Assembly: GCA_015680685.1 (NCBI GenBank)
Contig: MNCI01012668.1
Span: 263,436-327,435 of the forward strand
DNA length: 64,000 bases
Source: Gnetum montanum
Lineage: Eukaryota; Streptophyta; Gnetopsida; Gnetales; Gnetaceae
Reading direction: 5' to 3'
The notes beneath the pieces are model-generated. The model was not told the origin of the DNA. It saw only the letters and a list, made by a program, of their open reading frames with translations, and did no database searches. Position numbers and translations under genes: made by a program. The stretch's first letter is position 1. Each line of letters starts with the position of its first letter. Positions 10,859-22,524 of this stretch are shown piece after piece.

Positions 10859-13400
10859 ATGTCTTCTTCTTCGCACAAAAGCACTTCACCACCTAGGACT
10901 AACACAAGAAGAAATCAGCGGCAAAATACACAGGACGTTGACCTGTCGGTTCCTCAATAGTTTTGTGTGGTATATATTCATTCTGATGAATATGTACTTG
11001 AATTCACCTTTATTCTCCACCAAGAAGAATAGCTACGTTGGTGTGACTTGGAAGGTAACATAGTATTACCTCCCGACTATTCAGTCCCAAGTATGCTTCT
11101 TCGTGCTCTCACACGAATAGGTATGCAACACTTACACACAAAGTACATTGTGCAAGACTATGATTCAAGAGAGTATCATCCCACCGAAGCGCAACATCAA
11201 AGGGACTTGCAATAGGAGAGACACCATAAGTCCTTAAAGGGAAAATGGTCTAAGGGTGCCCCACACGTTTTAAGTGAAATTGAGGGTGATGAACCTACTA
11301 CCTCAGGCAGTTACCCACATAATGATGTTCCTCCCCTTGACTTTGGCCAAGGGGTTGTGTATCAAAACCTTCATTCTACTATTCACAACCCAAGTGTTGA
11401 TACCAATGAACACAAAGAGTTTGAAAAAGAAACAAGGGCACATTACAAAGGTGGGCATTCTGATCATAATTGAAATCGAGGGAGAGACCACTAAAGAGAA
11501 GGTAGTAGACACCGTCGTGATGGCAGTTCTTCTTATTCTTCACCTCCATCATCTCCTTCACCCTCTCCTTCCATGTCTAGATGTAGCCATGGAAAAATAG
11601 ATCATGAGTATAAGGGTAAACAAAGTGGAAGTCATAGATGAGACAACCAAGATGGAGGATGAGGGCACTTTAGGGAATCAAGCCATAGAAGAAGGAAGAG
11701 TAGGGAACCGCATAGACACCATAGATGCTACAAATGAGATGATCATGATGAAGCCCTACTCGCCACATGAAGCATGCTAGATATAATTGAGGTCATAAGA
11801 GTTCCAACAAGGCACCAAAAAGATAGTAGGATCAAGAGGCTAGACATGAACAACATCCCACGATTTGAAGGGGGATATAACGCTGATCCTTAAAATCATT
11901 TATAAGAATTTCATGATGCATGTGCCTTGAAAAACATAGAAAATGAGTGACAAAATCTTAATTTATTCCCATGAATACTAAGAAAAGAAGTTGAAAGCTG
12001 GTACCAGTCCTTAGAATCGGAATTCATTCGTAGGTGGAGTACGATGTTAGAACTATTCAACGATAAGTACAAAACATACTCCTAGGTGTCTAACCTACGA
12101 AAGAAAATCCAAGGATGGAACTAAGGAAGTCATGAAGCCTTGGATGCTACCATGGGCCGCTATTATGCACTCTTACATCGTTGTCCTAGCCATGGTTATT
12201 TGTAGTGGGATCAAGTACACCATCTCGTAGATGGGCTTAGGCATGAAACAAGAAGGAACCTTGGGACTTATGCCCAAGGAATGTTATCTGAGATTAGGTC
12301 CCATCAAATTCATAGACTGCTACAACAAGTAGTTAAAGAAGAAGGTGATCTTTGAAAAAAAAAGAGTGCAGAAGAATACAACCGAGATACTTCCCTTCAA
12401 AAGAAGGAAGTAAGATTTTGTGAGGATGAGGAAGAGTCACCATTCGAAAAGATGGTGAATAGGAAAACCTTGCCTATCCAAAAGTTAGCATCAGAAGTAT
12501 CAGCAAAGGTAGACCAAATGTGGGACTACCTAGATAGTAGGTTTCAAACTGTGCTCAAAGTAGTATAGGAGTCTAGGGAGTAAGGTAGTGATAGTGATAA
12601 AAGAAAAAAGAGAGAAGCAGAAAATGCACATAACAAGGGTAAGGGTAAAGTTGCTATTATTGAAGAGGTTGAGGACTCAGATATAGATGATGATAGTGGA
12701 TGTGAGATCTACCAATACGACCATCCTATGGGATGTTGCCTTGTAATCTCACATTTACAGGAGTCTGAGGTGTATGCACTTAATCCACATTTAAAAAAGT
12801 GGCAAACATCCTGATAGTTACCTTATCCCCAAGGTAACCCAAGGTAGTTCTACCAACCTTTAACGTACTATCCAAGTGGAACTCCACCACAACCAATTGA
12901 GGAACATCAGTAGTGGTAACACTCACAATCATGGGAAATGCCACCACCAAGGCAAAAATATCCTTACCGGCAACTAGAGCTATATGGATATTATGTGCAA
13001 CATCCAATCTCTCCACGTGACTCTATTGGTCACATTACTCCTCAACATCACTACCAAGTCCATGAATACTATAGGATTCTCTCTCCTAGGGGTGACATTC
13101 CACAAGTATACCATCCTTCCAATCCGATTGCATCTCTCCTACCAATAGCTCCATTACCACCTGCTGTAGCAATGCAAGGTGAACTCCTTGCTTAGCCATA
13201 GCAACACAATGCCACAAGGGCTGTTAATCCTCAAACTACTATTGGTTCTAATATTCATACGAAGAAAAGATCTTTCTTTAGAATCAATAGTCCAACCAAG
13301 CCTTTGCAACCCCGAGTGGCTGAGTCTTTGGATGCTTCAGTATCAACTAAAGCTTCGGAGCCTCGTTCAAACTTAACACTACATTTAATGCATACAGTCA
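10859..13400 (+). pseudogene. Element A gag
   Basis: I place the start at the ATG encoding MSSSSHKS, because element D has the same start context (MSSSS at 53608). The N-terminal block (DEYVLEFTFILHQ near 10985) and MLLRAL near 11090 match D. A Ser/His/Arg-rich low-complexity segment follows (11430-11750). The capsid region then holds RLDMNNIPRFEGGY near 11840, RYYALLHRCPSHGY near 12155, and DGLRHETRRNLGTYAQG near 12230. A zinc knuckle near 12700 reads C-E-I-Y-Q-Y-D-H-P-M-G-C-C, with Tyr in place of the second Cys. The C-terminus is Pro/Gln/Tyr-rich. Many stops occur, mostly TAG. Confidence 0.75.
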
Positions 13401-13479
13401 TGTTAATAGATGCCATTAATGATTGGATCAAAGCTAGCTAGCTTCCTAGGAAATTTTGTGATCCTGGGAGTCCCCTAAT

Positions 13480-13960
13480 CTATCTACAAATTGCTGGGAA
13501 TGAGCCATGCAAATCTCTTTTAGATTCAAGTTTCGGTGTCAACCCCTTATCCCAAGAAATGTATAAGGCATGGAACTGACCCCATTGAAAAAGAGTAATG
13601 TCCATTTTGATTTAGCTAACCAATTCATCACCATCCCCTTGGGATTAATGGAGGACATTGTTACCACTATTTTTGGATAGTCATATCCAGCTAACTTCCT
13701 GGTGATCCAAGTGAATAACAGTAATGGGACTTCCCAATCATAATGGGAAGGGCATGACTAAGCACTATCAATGCGTGCCTAGGTATTCATGATCGTTCAC
13801 TAGAAATATCTAAGGAAAAAACTTTTGGAAAGATTGAGAAGAAGAAGGTTCCATGCATTGCATACAGTGACACAAGGTGCAATTGCGTGCAGAGATCATG
13901 GGTTGTGCAAAGTTTAGCATTGCCTACATGAAATCAGTGTGCAAAAATGAACAACATACA
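13480..13960 (+). pseudogene. Element A aspartic protease remnant
   Basis: LIYLQIAGNEPCKSLLDSSFGVN near 13480 aligns with an LTR-element protease around the catalytic D-S/T-G triad; here the triad region reads D-S-S with Phe before Gly, so the Gly is displaced. SQEMYKAWN near 13552 corresponds to MYKAWN in element D (56240). The rest is frameshifted; IEKKKVPCIAYSD near 13840 is again recognisable. It would cleave gag-pol. It is inactive here. Confidence 0.65.
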
Positions 13961-14039
13961 AAGGTGCCTATATGCCGTAGCCACAAAAAAGGAAGACACC
14001 TAGTGGTTGATAGCTAATTAAGAAAGTAGCTCACTTCTA

Positions 14040-15310
14040 TGCATGGAACTAACTGAGGGTTTGACTTACACTTATATATATAGCATTGATGCATTAGAGC
14101 AAGTCCACCACCAACTTTCCAATCCTAACTTAGAAAACATCAACTGGGGGAAGTTGGAAATTCCAAATAAATTTAAACAAGAGCCCCTAGAGCTAAAACC
14201 ATTGCCCACCGGTATGGAGTACACATTCCTTAAGAATGGAAAACTAGTAATCATTAATGCAAGACCTGCTCTACAACAAAAAGAAAGTTTGCTCAAGGTA
14301 ATAAAAAAGTGGTTAAAAGATTTTGCCTAGTTGTATCTAGAATTAACTAGAATAGATCCTAGGATATGCCAGCATAGGATTTACATTGACTCCTCCATGA
14401 AGCCTCAAAAACAACCACAGAGGCGATTGAACCCAAAGTTGAAGCAAGTAGTAAAAGAAGAAATCAAACAGATTCTAAAGGCTGGGTTCATATACCCCAT
14501 TGTTGATAGAGAATGGGTTAGCCACCTAGTAATCATGCCTAAAAAGGGAGGCAAATGGAGGGTGTGCATAGATTTTATGTTGGTAAATATGGAAACATTC
14601 AAGAATCACTTTCTGTTGCCATTTTTTAACCATGTCTTAGACACAATTGCATGGCATCGCTATTATAGTTTTTTGGATGGCTATAGCAGATACAACCAAA
14701 TACACATAGCCCCAGAAGACCAAGCCAAAACCATGTTCACCAGTCCTTGGGGAAATTTTGCATACAAAAAAATGCTATTTGGCTTGTGCAATGCCCCTGC
14801 CACATTTCAATGCTTAGTTCTAAGCATATTGTAGCAGTAGATAGGAAATGGTATGGAAGTCTTTATGGATGACTTCTTCACTTATGGAGCAAGTTTTGAT
14901 CAAGCCTTGGACCAGTTAGAGCAAGTGATGAAATGATGTGTAGAGACTAATCTAAGGCTCAATTGGTAGAAAAGCCATTTAATGGTCCAAGNTGATGTGT
15001 AGAGACTAATCTAAGGCTCAATTAGTAGAAAAGCCATTTAATGGTCCAAGGAGGCATAGTACTTGGGCATAAAATTTCACATGCAGGGATAGAGGTAGAC
15101 CTTGAGAAAATCAAGGTCATCCAAGGAATTACTCATCAATCAAAAATTGTCAAAGACATTTGGTCATTCCTTGGACACACTGGCTATTATAGGAGATCCA
15201 TAGAGAACTTTTCGAAGGTTTCCAAACCATTGGTAGAGTTAACAAAAAAGGACGTACCCTTTGAGTGGAACAGGGAATGCAAATTAGCCTTCCAAACTTT
15301 AAAGTAGAAG
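14040..15310 (+). pseudogene. Element A reverse transcriptase
   Basis: Leader: LKNGKLVIINARPALQQKES near 14230, then RIDPRICQHRIYID near 14344. RT palm and fingers: NPKLKQVVKEEI, ILKAGFIYPI, WVSHLVIMPKKGGKWRVCIDF near 14513, FLDGYSRYNQIHIAPEDQAKT near 14673, LFGLCNAPATFQ near 14780, and VFMDDFFTYG near 14857 with both active-site Asp intact. The thumb follows at 15041: GHKISHAGIEVD, SFLGHTGYYRR, PLVELTKKD, FEWNRECKLAFQTLK. A duplicated 58-bp stretch around an N (14934-15050) disturbs the frame and is probably an assembly fault. Stops lie at 14328, 14832 and elsewhere. Confidence 0.85.
14934..15050. other. Single-N assembly join with 58-bp duplication
   Basis: The 58 bases at 14934-14991 are repeated at 14993-15050 with one difference (G to A), separated by a single N at 14992. 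In the protein this duplicates the segment after the active site, which no other RT copy in the window has. The simplest reading is two overlapping contigs joined without merging. Confidence 0.8.
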
Positions 15311-15800
15311 TTGGTAGAAACACCCATTATATAAGCTCCTGACTGGTCCAAACCATTTCATGTCATGACTGATGCATCCAACTATGCCTTCGAAGCCATA
15401 CTTACATAGTTAGATGATCAAAAACATCCTTATTATATCCACTATGCAAGTAGAAGTATAGCTAGTACACAACTTAACTACACTACTACGGAAAAAGAAT
15501 TAGTGGCTATAGTGTTTGCACTAGAAAAATTTGGGCACTATGTCTTGGGATACAAAGTATTCATACACATTGATCATAGTGCAATTTAGTTCCTCATGAA
15601 TAAGCCAATGGTAAGCCCCTATATTATATGATGGCTAGTAATCCTACAAGAGTTCAATCTAATGATGATTGATCATAAAGGCACCAAGAATGTAGTTGTC
15701 AATCATTTATCTCGGTTGTGTTGGGATAGCAAAGAGGATGAGTATCTTATTTTTGATCACTTCCCTAATGAGTTCCTCTTTGCTGGTGTAGTGAATAATC
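15311..15800 (+). pseudogene. Element A RNase H remnant
   Basis: SKPFHVMTDASNYAFEAIL near 15348 contains the first catalytic Asp (TDAS). YYIHYASRSIASTQLNYTTTEKELVAIVFALEKF near 15431 contains the catalytic Glu in TEKELVA. YKVFIHIDHSAI near 15552 holds the third catalytic Asp (IDH). IDHKGTKNVVVNHLSRL near 15670 holds the final Asn-His block. Stops interrupt it, but the order and spacing are normal for gypsy RNase H, which removes RNA from the hybrid during reverse transcription. Confidence 0.8.
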
Positions 15801-15849
15801 AATCACCCATGGAGACAAACTAGTACAGTAGCATTTTGACCTCTCTCCT

Positions 15850-17160
15850 TACCCAACAAACACCACAAGACTTGGAACTTAAGAAGAAATAACAGTTTCT
15901 TCACAAAGCCAAGTACTTTATGGAAATCAATGGACAACTTTACAAAGTATGTCCTAATGTCTTGGTTCGATGGTGTGTTCCTAATAGAGATCAACTAAGA
16001 GTTCTCCAAGATTCTCATGAGGGCCCTTGTGGGGGTCACTATGCTAGGAGACGAACAACTATTAAGATCCTATTTGCAGGGTATTATTGGCCTATTTTGT
16101 TCTGGTACACCCATCACTTCATCCAATCTTGTGAACGTTGTCAACGTGATGCGGGAATGATTGCTAGAACCACAACAATGGATTCAACCGTTAGAACCCT
16201 TCGACATTTGGGGAATTGATTTCATGGGGCCCATTACACCAATGTCCAATGGAAAATCTTACATCATAGTTTCCATAGACTACTTAAAAAAATGGGCTGA
16301 AGTAGCTACTGTTAAAGATTGCACATCATCTACAGTTACCAAATTTGTTCAACAACAAGTCATCAATAGGTTTGGTGTTCCATGTGCACTTATCTCAGAT
16401 AATGGTACACACTTTACAGGTGCAACTTTTCAAAAGATAATGCAACGCTTAGGGGTTGAGCACAAATTGAGTACACCATACCACCCCTAAGAAAATGGTC
16501 AAGTCGAGGTCACCAATAGGGAGATTACCAAGATACTGACCAGAAATATTAGCAAATATAGAAAAAATTGGAGCACTAAATTGAATGATGCTCTTTGGGT
16601 ATACGGCTCCACGTGGAAACTCCCTATAGGCTACTCTCCCTACGAGTTAGTATATGGAAAACTTCCAATGCTCCCTATCCAAATTGAGCTCCGTACACTA
16701 ACCACGGCATGTGACCTCAACATTGACCTCGATCTAGCACAAAAACAAAGGTTAATGATCCTTAACTTGCTAGATGAGAACTGACTAGCTACCTTGTCAT
16801 CTGATGAGTTGCACAAGGCATTTAATAAATAACATTATAATCTGAAGATTAGGAGAGTTAAGTACCAACTAGGAGATAAGGTTATCTAATGGAACCCCAC
16901 ACGTGTCACAACATACCAAATTTCAAACATTGTTTGAAGGACCTAACATTATCTATGAAAATTTTCCTTTAGGGGCCATGACCATATATAAACTTGAGAG
17001 CCCAGATAAGAGACTGTTAGTCAATGTGCAACAAAGAAAACCTTTCCATGACTTTAGTTCAGCCAGGACATATGCTACCTCTATAAGTGGGAAACCTTGC
17101 TCATTATTTCGGATCTCCTCCTTCCAACTCAGTCATGGGGGAGATGGCCACCTCAGCTAA
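15850..17160 (+). pseudogene. Element A integrase
   Basis: The zinc-binding HHCC domain reads H-E-G-P-C-G-G-H near 16018 and C-E-R-C near 16133. After a frameshift near 16160 the core follows: [12 protein letters not shown] near 16202 (first Asp), LISDNGTHF near 16390 (second Asp), then a stop just before ENGQVEVTNREI near 16491 (Glu). WSTKLNDALWVYGS, ELVYGKLPMLPI and QRLMILNLLDEN follow. The C-terminal domain is frameshifted but visible to about 17160. Element D has the same layout. All three catalytic residues are intact, but stops and the frameshift disable the gene. Confidence 0.85.
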
Positions 17161-19057
17161 CCATTGAAGGCCCTTAATCCTTTCTAAGTTTTTATTTTAC
17201 ACATTTTTTATTTTGCACATTTCTTTAATCTTTCTTATTTTTTTTTACACCATCATTCATATTTTTACCATTTCTTTGTGTGATTACTTTATTTTTTTCG
17301 TCACCCAATAAGTGTTCATGGTGGTGGTATGAATAATATCATATCAATTGCTAATGTTTGGATTTTACCTTTGAAGTATGATGTTGATATTAAGGTATGG
17401 TTCTTTTGATTAATAGGCAATGAGTCCACAACGTTCACACATCCATAAATTCCTATGGTTTCCCTTGGCTTGGAACTATATAGTCCCTTTCTTTAATAAA
17501 ATTGTTAATGAATTGGTGATTGGGTATTTCTTAGACTAAGGAAAGAATCAAAGAAGGAAAAGGGTGTGACTTCAAGGAGATTCTATGTATTTGTACTAGC
17601 TATTCTCTTAAGTGCTTGGATGTTTTTTCTTTGGGTTTTTTACCATTCTGACCATTCATCAAATTACCGAAAGCTGAGTTCATAAAAATAAGTCTTTGCA
17701 TGGTGTGGTTCTCACATGAAAAAAACCAAAAAAAAAGGAAAAAAAAGTGAGAATTCAAAGCACACCTGTTAGAAACAATAATGATTTTGGGCTACATGCA
17801 TTGGTTATGGCACTTGAAAGACATGTTACCCATGCCTGAAGCTTCCCTCTAACTAAGGACCCTTCTCGCTTCCTAGTTCTCCATCTCGCTTTCCTTGAAG
17901 TGGTGGTGACATTTTGTAGAAGTATTCTTGTTGATTCAAGGGGATGGGCTAGTCAATTGTGTTGATGCAAGGTCACTGAATGTGGATTGTTGAGCCTGGT
18001 TTTGGAATGAGTTCTACTCGGTCACATTAACCATGAAACACACAAGGGACTTTACACAACCTTGTTCTTGGGTTTCCATTCCATTCTTTACTCTCCATAT
18101 TTCTTTTCCATTTCTCACCTCATTGTTGGTTTTATAATTAGTCTATATCTTGATTGATGCATTTTTCTTCCTTGGTAATTTCTTATGGGTAAGTTTTTAA
18201 CTCTTGCTTCCAATTGACATTCCTAGAGCCTACGGACTCTTTGGTTTGTGGGTCTATTAAGGCACTAAAGGCATGAGCTTGCTTTGGGGAGGACCCACTG
18301 GCATTCCTTTTTGGGACATTGGTTAATTTCTTTCCCTTAAACATTTTCTACAATCAACAACTTTTTGTTTCATCCCCATCCATGACATCCATTTTATTAG
18401 CATCGCCATTGTTACTTTTTCTCCACTTTTCTTATTCTTTATCTTTTTCCACCCTTTTGTTACCAGAGGTTTGCTCTTAGTCATATAGGCCCAGGCACAG
18501 ATTTTTCAATTTTTCCTAACCCCTACACCTTAGGTAGTCAGTAGCGTTAAAACTCCAGAACTAGTATCTGCCATAACCACAACTTAGCCAATGCACTTCA
18601 CATTGAGGTAAGGTATCAACTACATTATGATTTATCTATCCTTTTTCATTTGTAACTGTGTTGTGTGTGCAGATGGTGATCATACAACAATGGACTGGGC
18701 CTGGAGGATGCACTCAGGATGGACCAAAATTGGAACATTTACGAAAGGAGCAAGATTGATGGTGTGGCTATGGATGAACAATGACAGGTGCAATATTGGC
18801 ATCTACAGCAACACATCTTATTCTCTTCTCTCTCTCTCCTTCTTCTCTTCTAGCTGCCAAATAAGGCTGGATGTCATTTATGTATAGTGTTCACTTTTGT
18901 GGTCATGAATACTAATGCTATCATGTATTGTATTGTTGATCCATTCATTGGGCATGCTAAGTCAGTCATTCCATTCCATTGTCAATAGTCATTCAGTCAA
19001 TAATCCCATACCTTCCCAATATTTTGTAAGGAACTCGAGGATGAGTTTTCATTTAGT
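17161..19057 (+). repeat. Element A long 3' UTR
   Basis: About 1.9 kb lies between integrase and the polypurine tract. It begins GGGGGAGATGGCCACCTCAGCTAACC, shared with element D at 59751, followed by T-rich DNA, a mixed A-run near 17720, and blocks shared with D (GGGACTTTACACAAC-like near 18040; CTACGGACTCTTTGG near 18230). Athila elements in some plants carry an env-like frame here. I see only short open stretches (for example 18627-18887) with no hydrophobic signal, so none is called. Confidence 0.65.
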
Positions 19058-19067
19058 CATGGGGGTA
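19058..19067 (+). promoter_or_regulatory. Polypurine tract of element A
   Basis: ATGGGGGTA directly abuts the 3' LTR start TGATGA at 19068. Equivalent runs GGGGTA sit at 311-316 and 52511-52516 before the LTRs there. Confidence 0.65.
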
Positions 19068-19889
19068 TGATGAATTGTGATATCATGTACGTGATATCGT
19101 ATCTACGATATCAGATTGACCATGCGATATCGGATACCCAATATCGTGGCTTGCATCCTTATCTATAAATAAGAGGTTGCGCCCTTGGTTTTGATAGTTA
19201 GGAATTAGTCTCTTAGCCAAACTCTTGCCATTTTCTCCCTCCAAATTTAGAATTATTCCTGTGTGCTCGTAGTAGGAGTCATAGAGTGAACAGATCTTTA
19301 TTTGAGCATTGTGTACTTGAGCACACTTTTTGTATGGCAATAAAGACAAACTCTATGATAGACCTTGTAGCATACAAAATAGATTAATCAGTGTTAATTA
19401 TCATTTAATTCTTTCATAGTTAATTAATGATTTCTCTCACCCTACAACTCTCTTAGTTAAACACACTCAGTATGACCACTTCAAGCATGCGTGTAGTGCT
19501 TGGTTACCTAGTAACAATTAGCGTTTGGTAATCCCAGTAGCGTTGCATTGGTTCAAGATGTGTACGGAAAGTGGGAATGAATATTGGTGTTAGGAGTACT
19601 TAGAACTTAGTTAATGAATAGCTAAATTAGATTAGTTACTTAGTTATTTCTCTCTATCCTCCTTATTATCGTAGGATGTAAAACACATAAAAGGCATAAA
19701 AATCATATGCCTCAAGCTTACTTAACCATACAACCGTGACATACAAGTAAGTTTGGAAAGAAAATGATTAATCAACCTGTTATTGTTCCACACAGGTGCA
19801 TAGGCACTTAGTCCTTGGAATTTGACCAGATTGTGCATGAAACACTTGTATTCATATGGTTAAGTGTAGGGGTACCTCGTCACTCATTA
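19068..19889 (+). repeat. Element A 3' LTR
   Basis: Partner of 9908-10727. It starts TGATGAATTGTGATATC. Four GATATC words at 19079, 19093, 19107 and 19126 have exactly the same spacing (14, 14, 19) as in the 5' LTR. It ends CTCATTA, with the terminal CA changed to TA, followed by the target copy GGTGC. The two LTRs differ by numerous scattered transitions, so the insertion is old. Confidence 0.85.
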
Positions 19890-20100
19890 GGTGCATTGAA
19901 AGAAGAAGAGGTTGAGAGGTATCAACTTCTCAAAATTGAAAGTTAAGAAAATGGGTCCTTCTAGGATTAAGAATAAAATAAATGATAATTCTTTTGAAAT
20001 TAACTTACCAAATGATGTGGATATATCTTTTGTTTTTAATGTTGCAGATCTTATTCATTACCATGGACTACTAGATGATGAAATCATAGGGCATCATTGA
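19890..20100 (+). pseudogene. Element B integrase C-terminal part
   Basis: The frame after the GGTGC target copy continues that of 9583-9907. One stop is followed by a run of basic residues, then SKLKVKKMGPSRIKNKIND near 19920, FEINLPND near 19998, and FNVADLIHYHG near 20035. This is the integrase C-terminal GPF/Y-like domain (GP near residue 14) typical of chromovirus-like gypsy elements. The stop is TGA at 20098. Confidence 0.85.
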
Positions 20101-20522
20101 TGATTTGAAGTGTGCTATTCACAAGTTCAAACATTCATAGTAGAGGAAGAAAATCATACTCAAGAAGAAAGAATCTTTCAGTAGCTGTGGATTAATGATG
20201 CATGAGTACTTGATCTATTAGAAGGATCAAACTGCTGATAATGTTATATGAGTCCATGAGACCAAACTTGTTGAGTGGGGGATTTCTACTATTGCTACTT
20301 CATTGTTTACTTTAGTTTACTTTTTGAAGGATGAGAGAGCTTATGTGGGAGATCTCTTCTAAACCCTTGTTCATCCTCATAGGTAGAACATTGAAGAAAT
20401 TAGAAAATTAGAAAGACATCTTGGTGAGTTGTGAGATGTGTTGCTGAAGTGTGGAGATGACACCAAAGACATTCCAAATTCCTAATAGATGCCTTATTCA
20501 AATAAGAAATTTTTTTGGAGAT
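20101..20522 (+). other. Element B 3' region before insertion C
   Basis: About 420 bp with no recognisable protein motif. By position it is the 3' UTR or a decayed C-terminal tail of B. It ends with GAGAT at 20518-20522, the target duplication of element C, and continues at 37793. Confidence 0.5.
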
Positions 20523-20756
20523 TGAAAAAACCACAAAAATTTTGGCCTAGCACTTTTAGACAAGATTCAAGCTAAGTCATGCAGCCACCCAAGTATGAAT
20601 ACAACATGATCAAACTTGGAGGTCTTTGAAATAGCCCCGATGGTTCACAATTCAATAGGAAAGGTCCCCTCGGGACCCATAGGTAATTGCACCAACTTCT
20701 GGCATCTAGAATAAAAATTTTTGGGCTCAAAATGCTTGGTTTTGGCTAACTAAACT

Positions 20757-21394
20757 TTGGTCACGCTGTAGCTTACGCTGCCCAACATAAGGATCAGCGT
20801 CACCAACTTTTGGAGCCACAAAAATGAGTCAAAATAGGATGAAATTAGGTACAAGGACCCCCCATGACCTTCACCAAGGTCCCTAGTAGCTCCTAGCCTC
20901 AAGAAAAGTAAAATTTTGGCCTTAAATGTGCCATTTTGACTTGGTGATGCTGGAGTTACTTTTCATACATTGCACAACGTAAGGATCAGCGTCACCAACT
21001 TTTGGAGCCCCAAAACTGAGTCAAAACAGGATGAAATTAGGTACAAGGACCCCCCATGACCTTCACCAAGGTCCCTAATAGCTCCCATCCTCTAGGAAAT
21101 TAACATTTGAGCCTCAAATTTTCCATTTTGAGTTGGTGAAGCTGGGGTTACTTTTCAGACGTTGCACAGCGTAAGGATCAACGTCACCAACTTTTGGAGC
21201 CTCAAAACTCAGTCAAAATAGGCTGAAATTAGGCACAAGAACCCTCCATGACCTTCACCAAGGTGCCTAGCAGCTCCTAGCCTCTATAAAATCAAAATTT
21301 GGGCCTTAAATGTGCCATTTTTACTTAGTGACACTGGAGTTACTTTTCAGATGCTACACAGCATAATGCCTAGCGTCATCAACCAAAACAGGGC
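20757..21394 (+). repeat. 192-bp tandem array in element C 5' LTR
   Basis: A core word GGATCAGCGTCACCAAC recurs at 20791, 20983 and 21175 and in degraded form at 21365, giving steps of 192, 192 and 190. Each unit also carries AAAATAGG.TGAAATTAGG, a run of C before ATGACCTTCACCAAGG, and GCC(T)TAAAT.TGCCATTTT. Each junction holds an inverted-repeat core: outer arms TTGGTGACGCTG and CAGCGTCACCAA, inner arms ACGCTG and CAGCGT. Confidence 0.85.
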
Positions 21395-21950
21395 CAAAAT
21401 GACATCTGAATCAGTCCAAATTTGGCACACAGAACCCTCATGACCCATGGCATTCAGATCCACTTTGAAAATGGATCTCATAGGTCAAAAATGGGCTCAA
21501 AATGCACTATTTTTAGGTCATACGTTGTTAGTCACGCTGACATGCTTCTAGTAGCGTAAATTGAGCGTAAACACTTTCATACACAGGACGCTGAATGCTG
21601 GATGCTAGACGTTGATGCCAAGACACACTACAAACATGCTAGAGCTAGATCCACACATGCTAGAGGCCTTGGTGGAGCAAAAGTAGCATAGATTTGTAGA
21701 TCCAGAGGCCAGACATCCAGATCCACTCTTGTACTTTTAACATTCTTTGTACATTTTGCATTTTTCAACGTATCAAGCTCTTACGTTGTGGATCACACAC
21801 ACCAGCGTAAGAGATTTTGGTCACACTGCACCTTATACATTGTAAAATTTTGTGCATATGGTCAAAACGTTCATACTTGTCACCCGATCCACATTCCTTG
21901 CATCTGGTAACCATGGATCTTCCACATAGATCTGAATCCTACGCTCAAAC

Positions 21951-21967
21951 CTGCATAAATACCTCGA
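21951..21967 (+). promoter_or_regulatory. TATA-like box in element C LTR
   Basis: GCATAAATACCTCGATC recurs in the 3' LTR near 37221 as GGATAAATACCTCGATC. It is the only well conserved TATA-like word at a suitable distance from the LTR end (about 570 bp). Confidence 0.45.
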
Positions 21968-22524
21968 TCTCACACTAAATCAGGGTTGGAAATTCTAAAC
22001 ACACAAGAGCGTAGAATGCTGGGCAAATCTCTCCATACAAAGCTTAGTCATGCTAAGAAACTTTGAGCATCCAAATCTCACATGTCAGACACCTTGGAGC
22101 TAGAAAACCTGCACTCTCTTAGTGTCTGTACACCCTTCACATCAGGGCTAAATGTCCGCCTTGCAATCATTCTGCAACTACGTTCTGACTGGTGGACTTC
22201 TTTGTAATTTTCAATCAATACAAATAGTTACATTTTTGCCAATCATATTTATAGTTTACAGTATTTTCTGCTTACACTGTTTACACCTTGTTTGTGCTTG
22301 TTCATGTTCATGTTTGTATTTTTTTACGATAAACCGCCACACTGTCATTGCGTATGCTAGGGGAAGTCCTTGTTTGATCTACGTGCAGACCATCCAAGGC
22401 ACTCTACCTTCATTTTTCCAGCTTGCCCTCATGTGAAGATAGGGTTTGCTATATCTCTCTAGAGATCTTTAGGCGTTCATTTTTTTTCTCTTCCAGCCTT
22501 ACGTCAACAATTTCAGATAGTACA

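Larger units (their letters stand above)
9908..19889 (+). mobile_element. Element A: Athila-like Ty3/gypsy, full length
   Basis: A has paired LTRs (9908-10727 and 19068-19889), a primer-binding site at 10728, gag, protease, RT, RNase H, integrase and a long 3' UTR with polypurine tract. It is flanked by GGTGC at 9903-9907 and 19890-19894, and the host frame continues across it. Athila affiliation rests on the VFMDDF active site, the FLDGYS.YNQI and LCNAPATFQ RT boxes, and a tRNA-Asp-like primer site of the TTGGYGCYGTTG type. All frames are broken by stops, mainly TAG and TGA, so it is non-functional. Confidence 0.85.
20523..22524 (+). repeat. Element C 5' LTR
   Basis: It matches 35793-37792 along its full length. 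It contains a 192-bp tandem array (about 20757-21394), then CTAGAGCTAGATCCACACATGC near 21640, a promoter-like GCATAAATACCTCGATC near 21951, and a C/T-rich end (TTTTTTTCTCTTCCAGCC near 22480). Short frames inside it (for example 22152-22436) are not genes. Confidence 0.9.

Noticed and set aside
17161-19057. Possible env-like gene between integrase and 3' LTR of element A
   Set aside because: Athila elements can carry one, but only short frames without transmembrane or signal segments are present, and element D has none either.
20600-21400. ACGCTG words as a known plant transcription-factor box
   Set aside because: The word has partial likeness to several short plant motifs, but none matches the full arm. 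Naming a factor would be guesswork.
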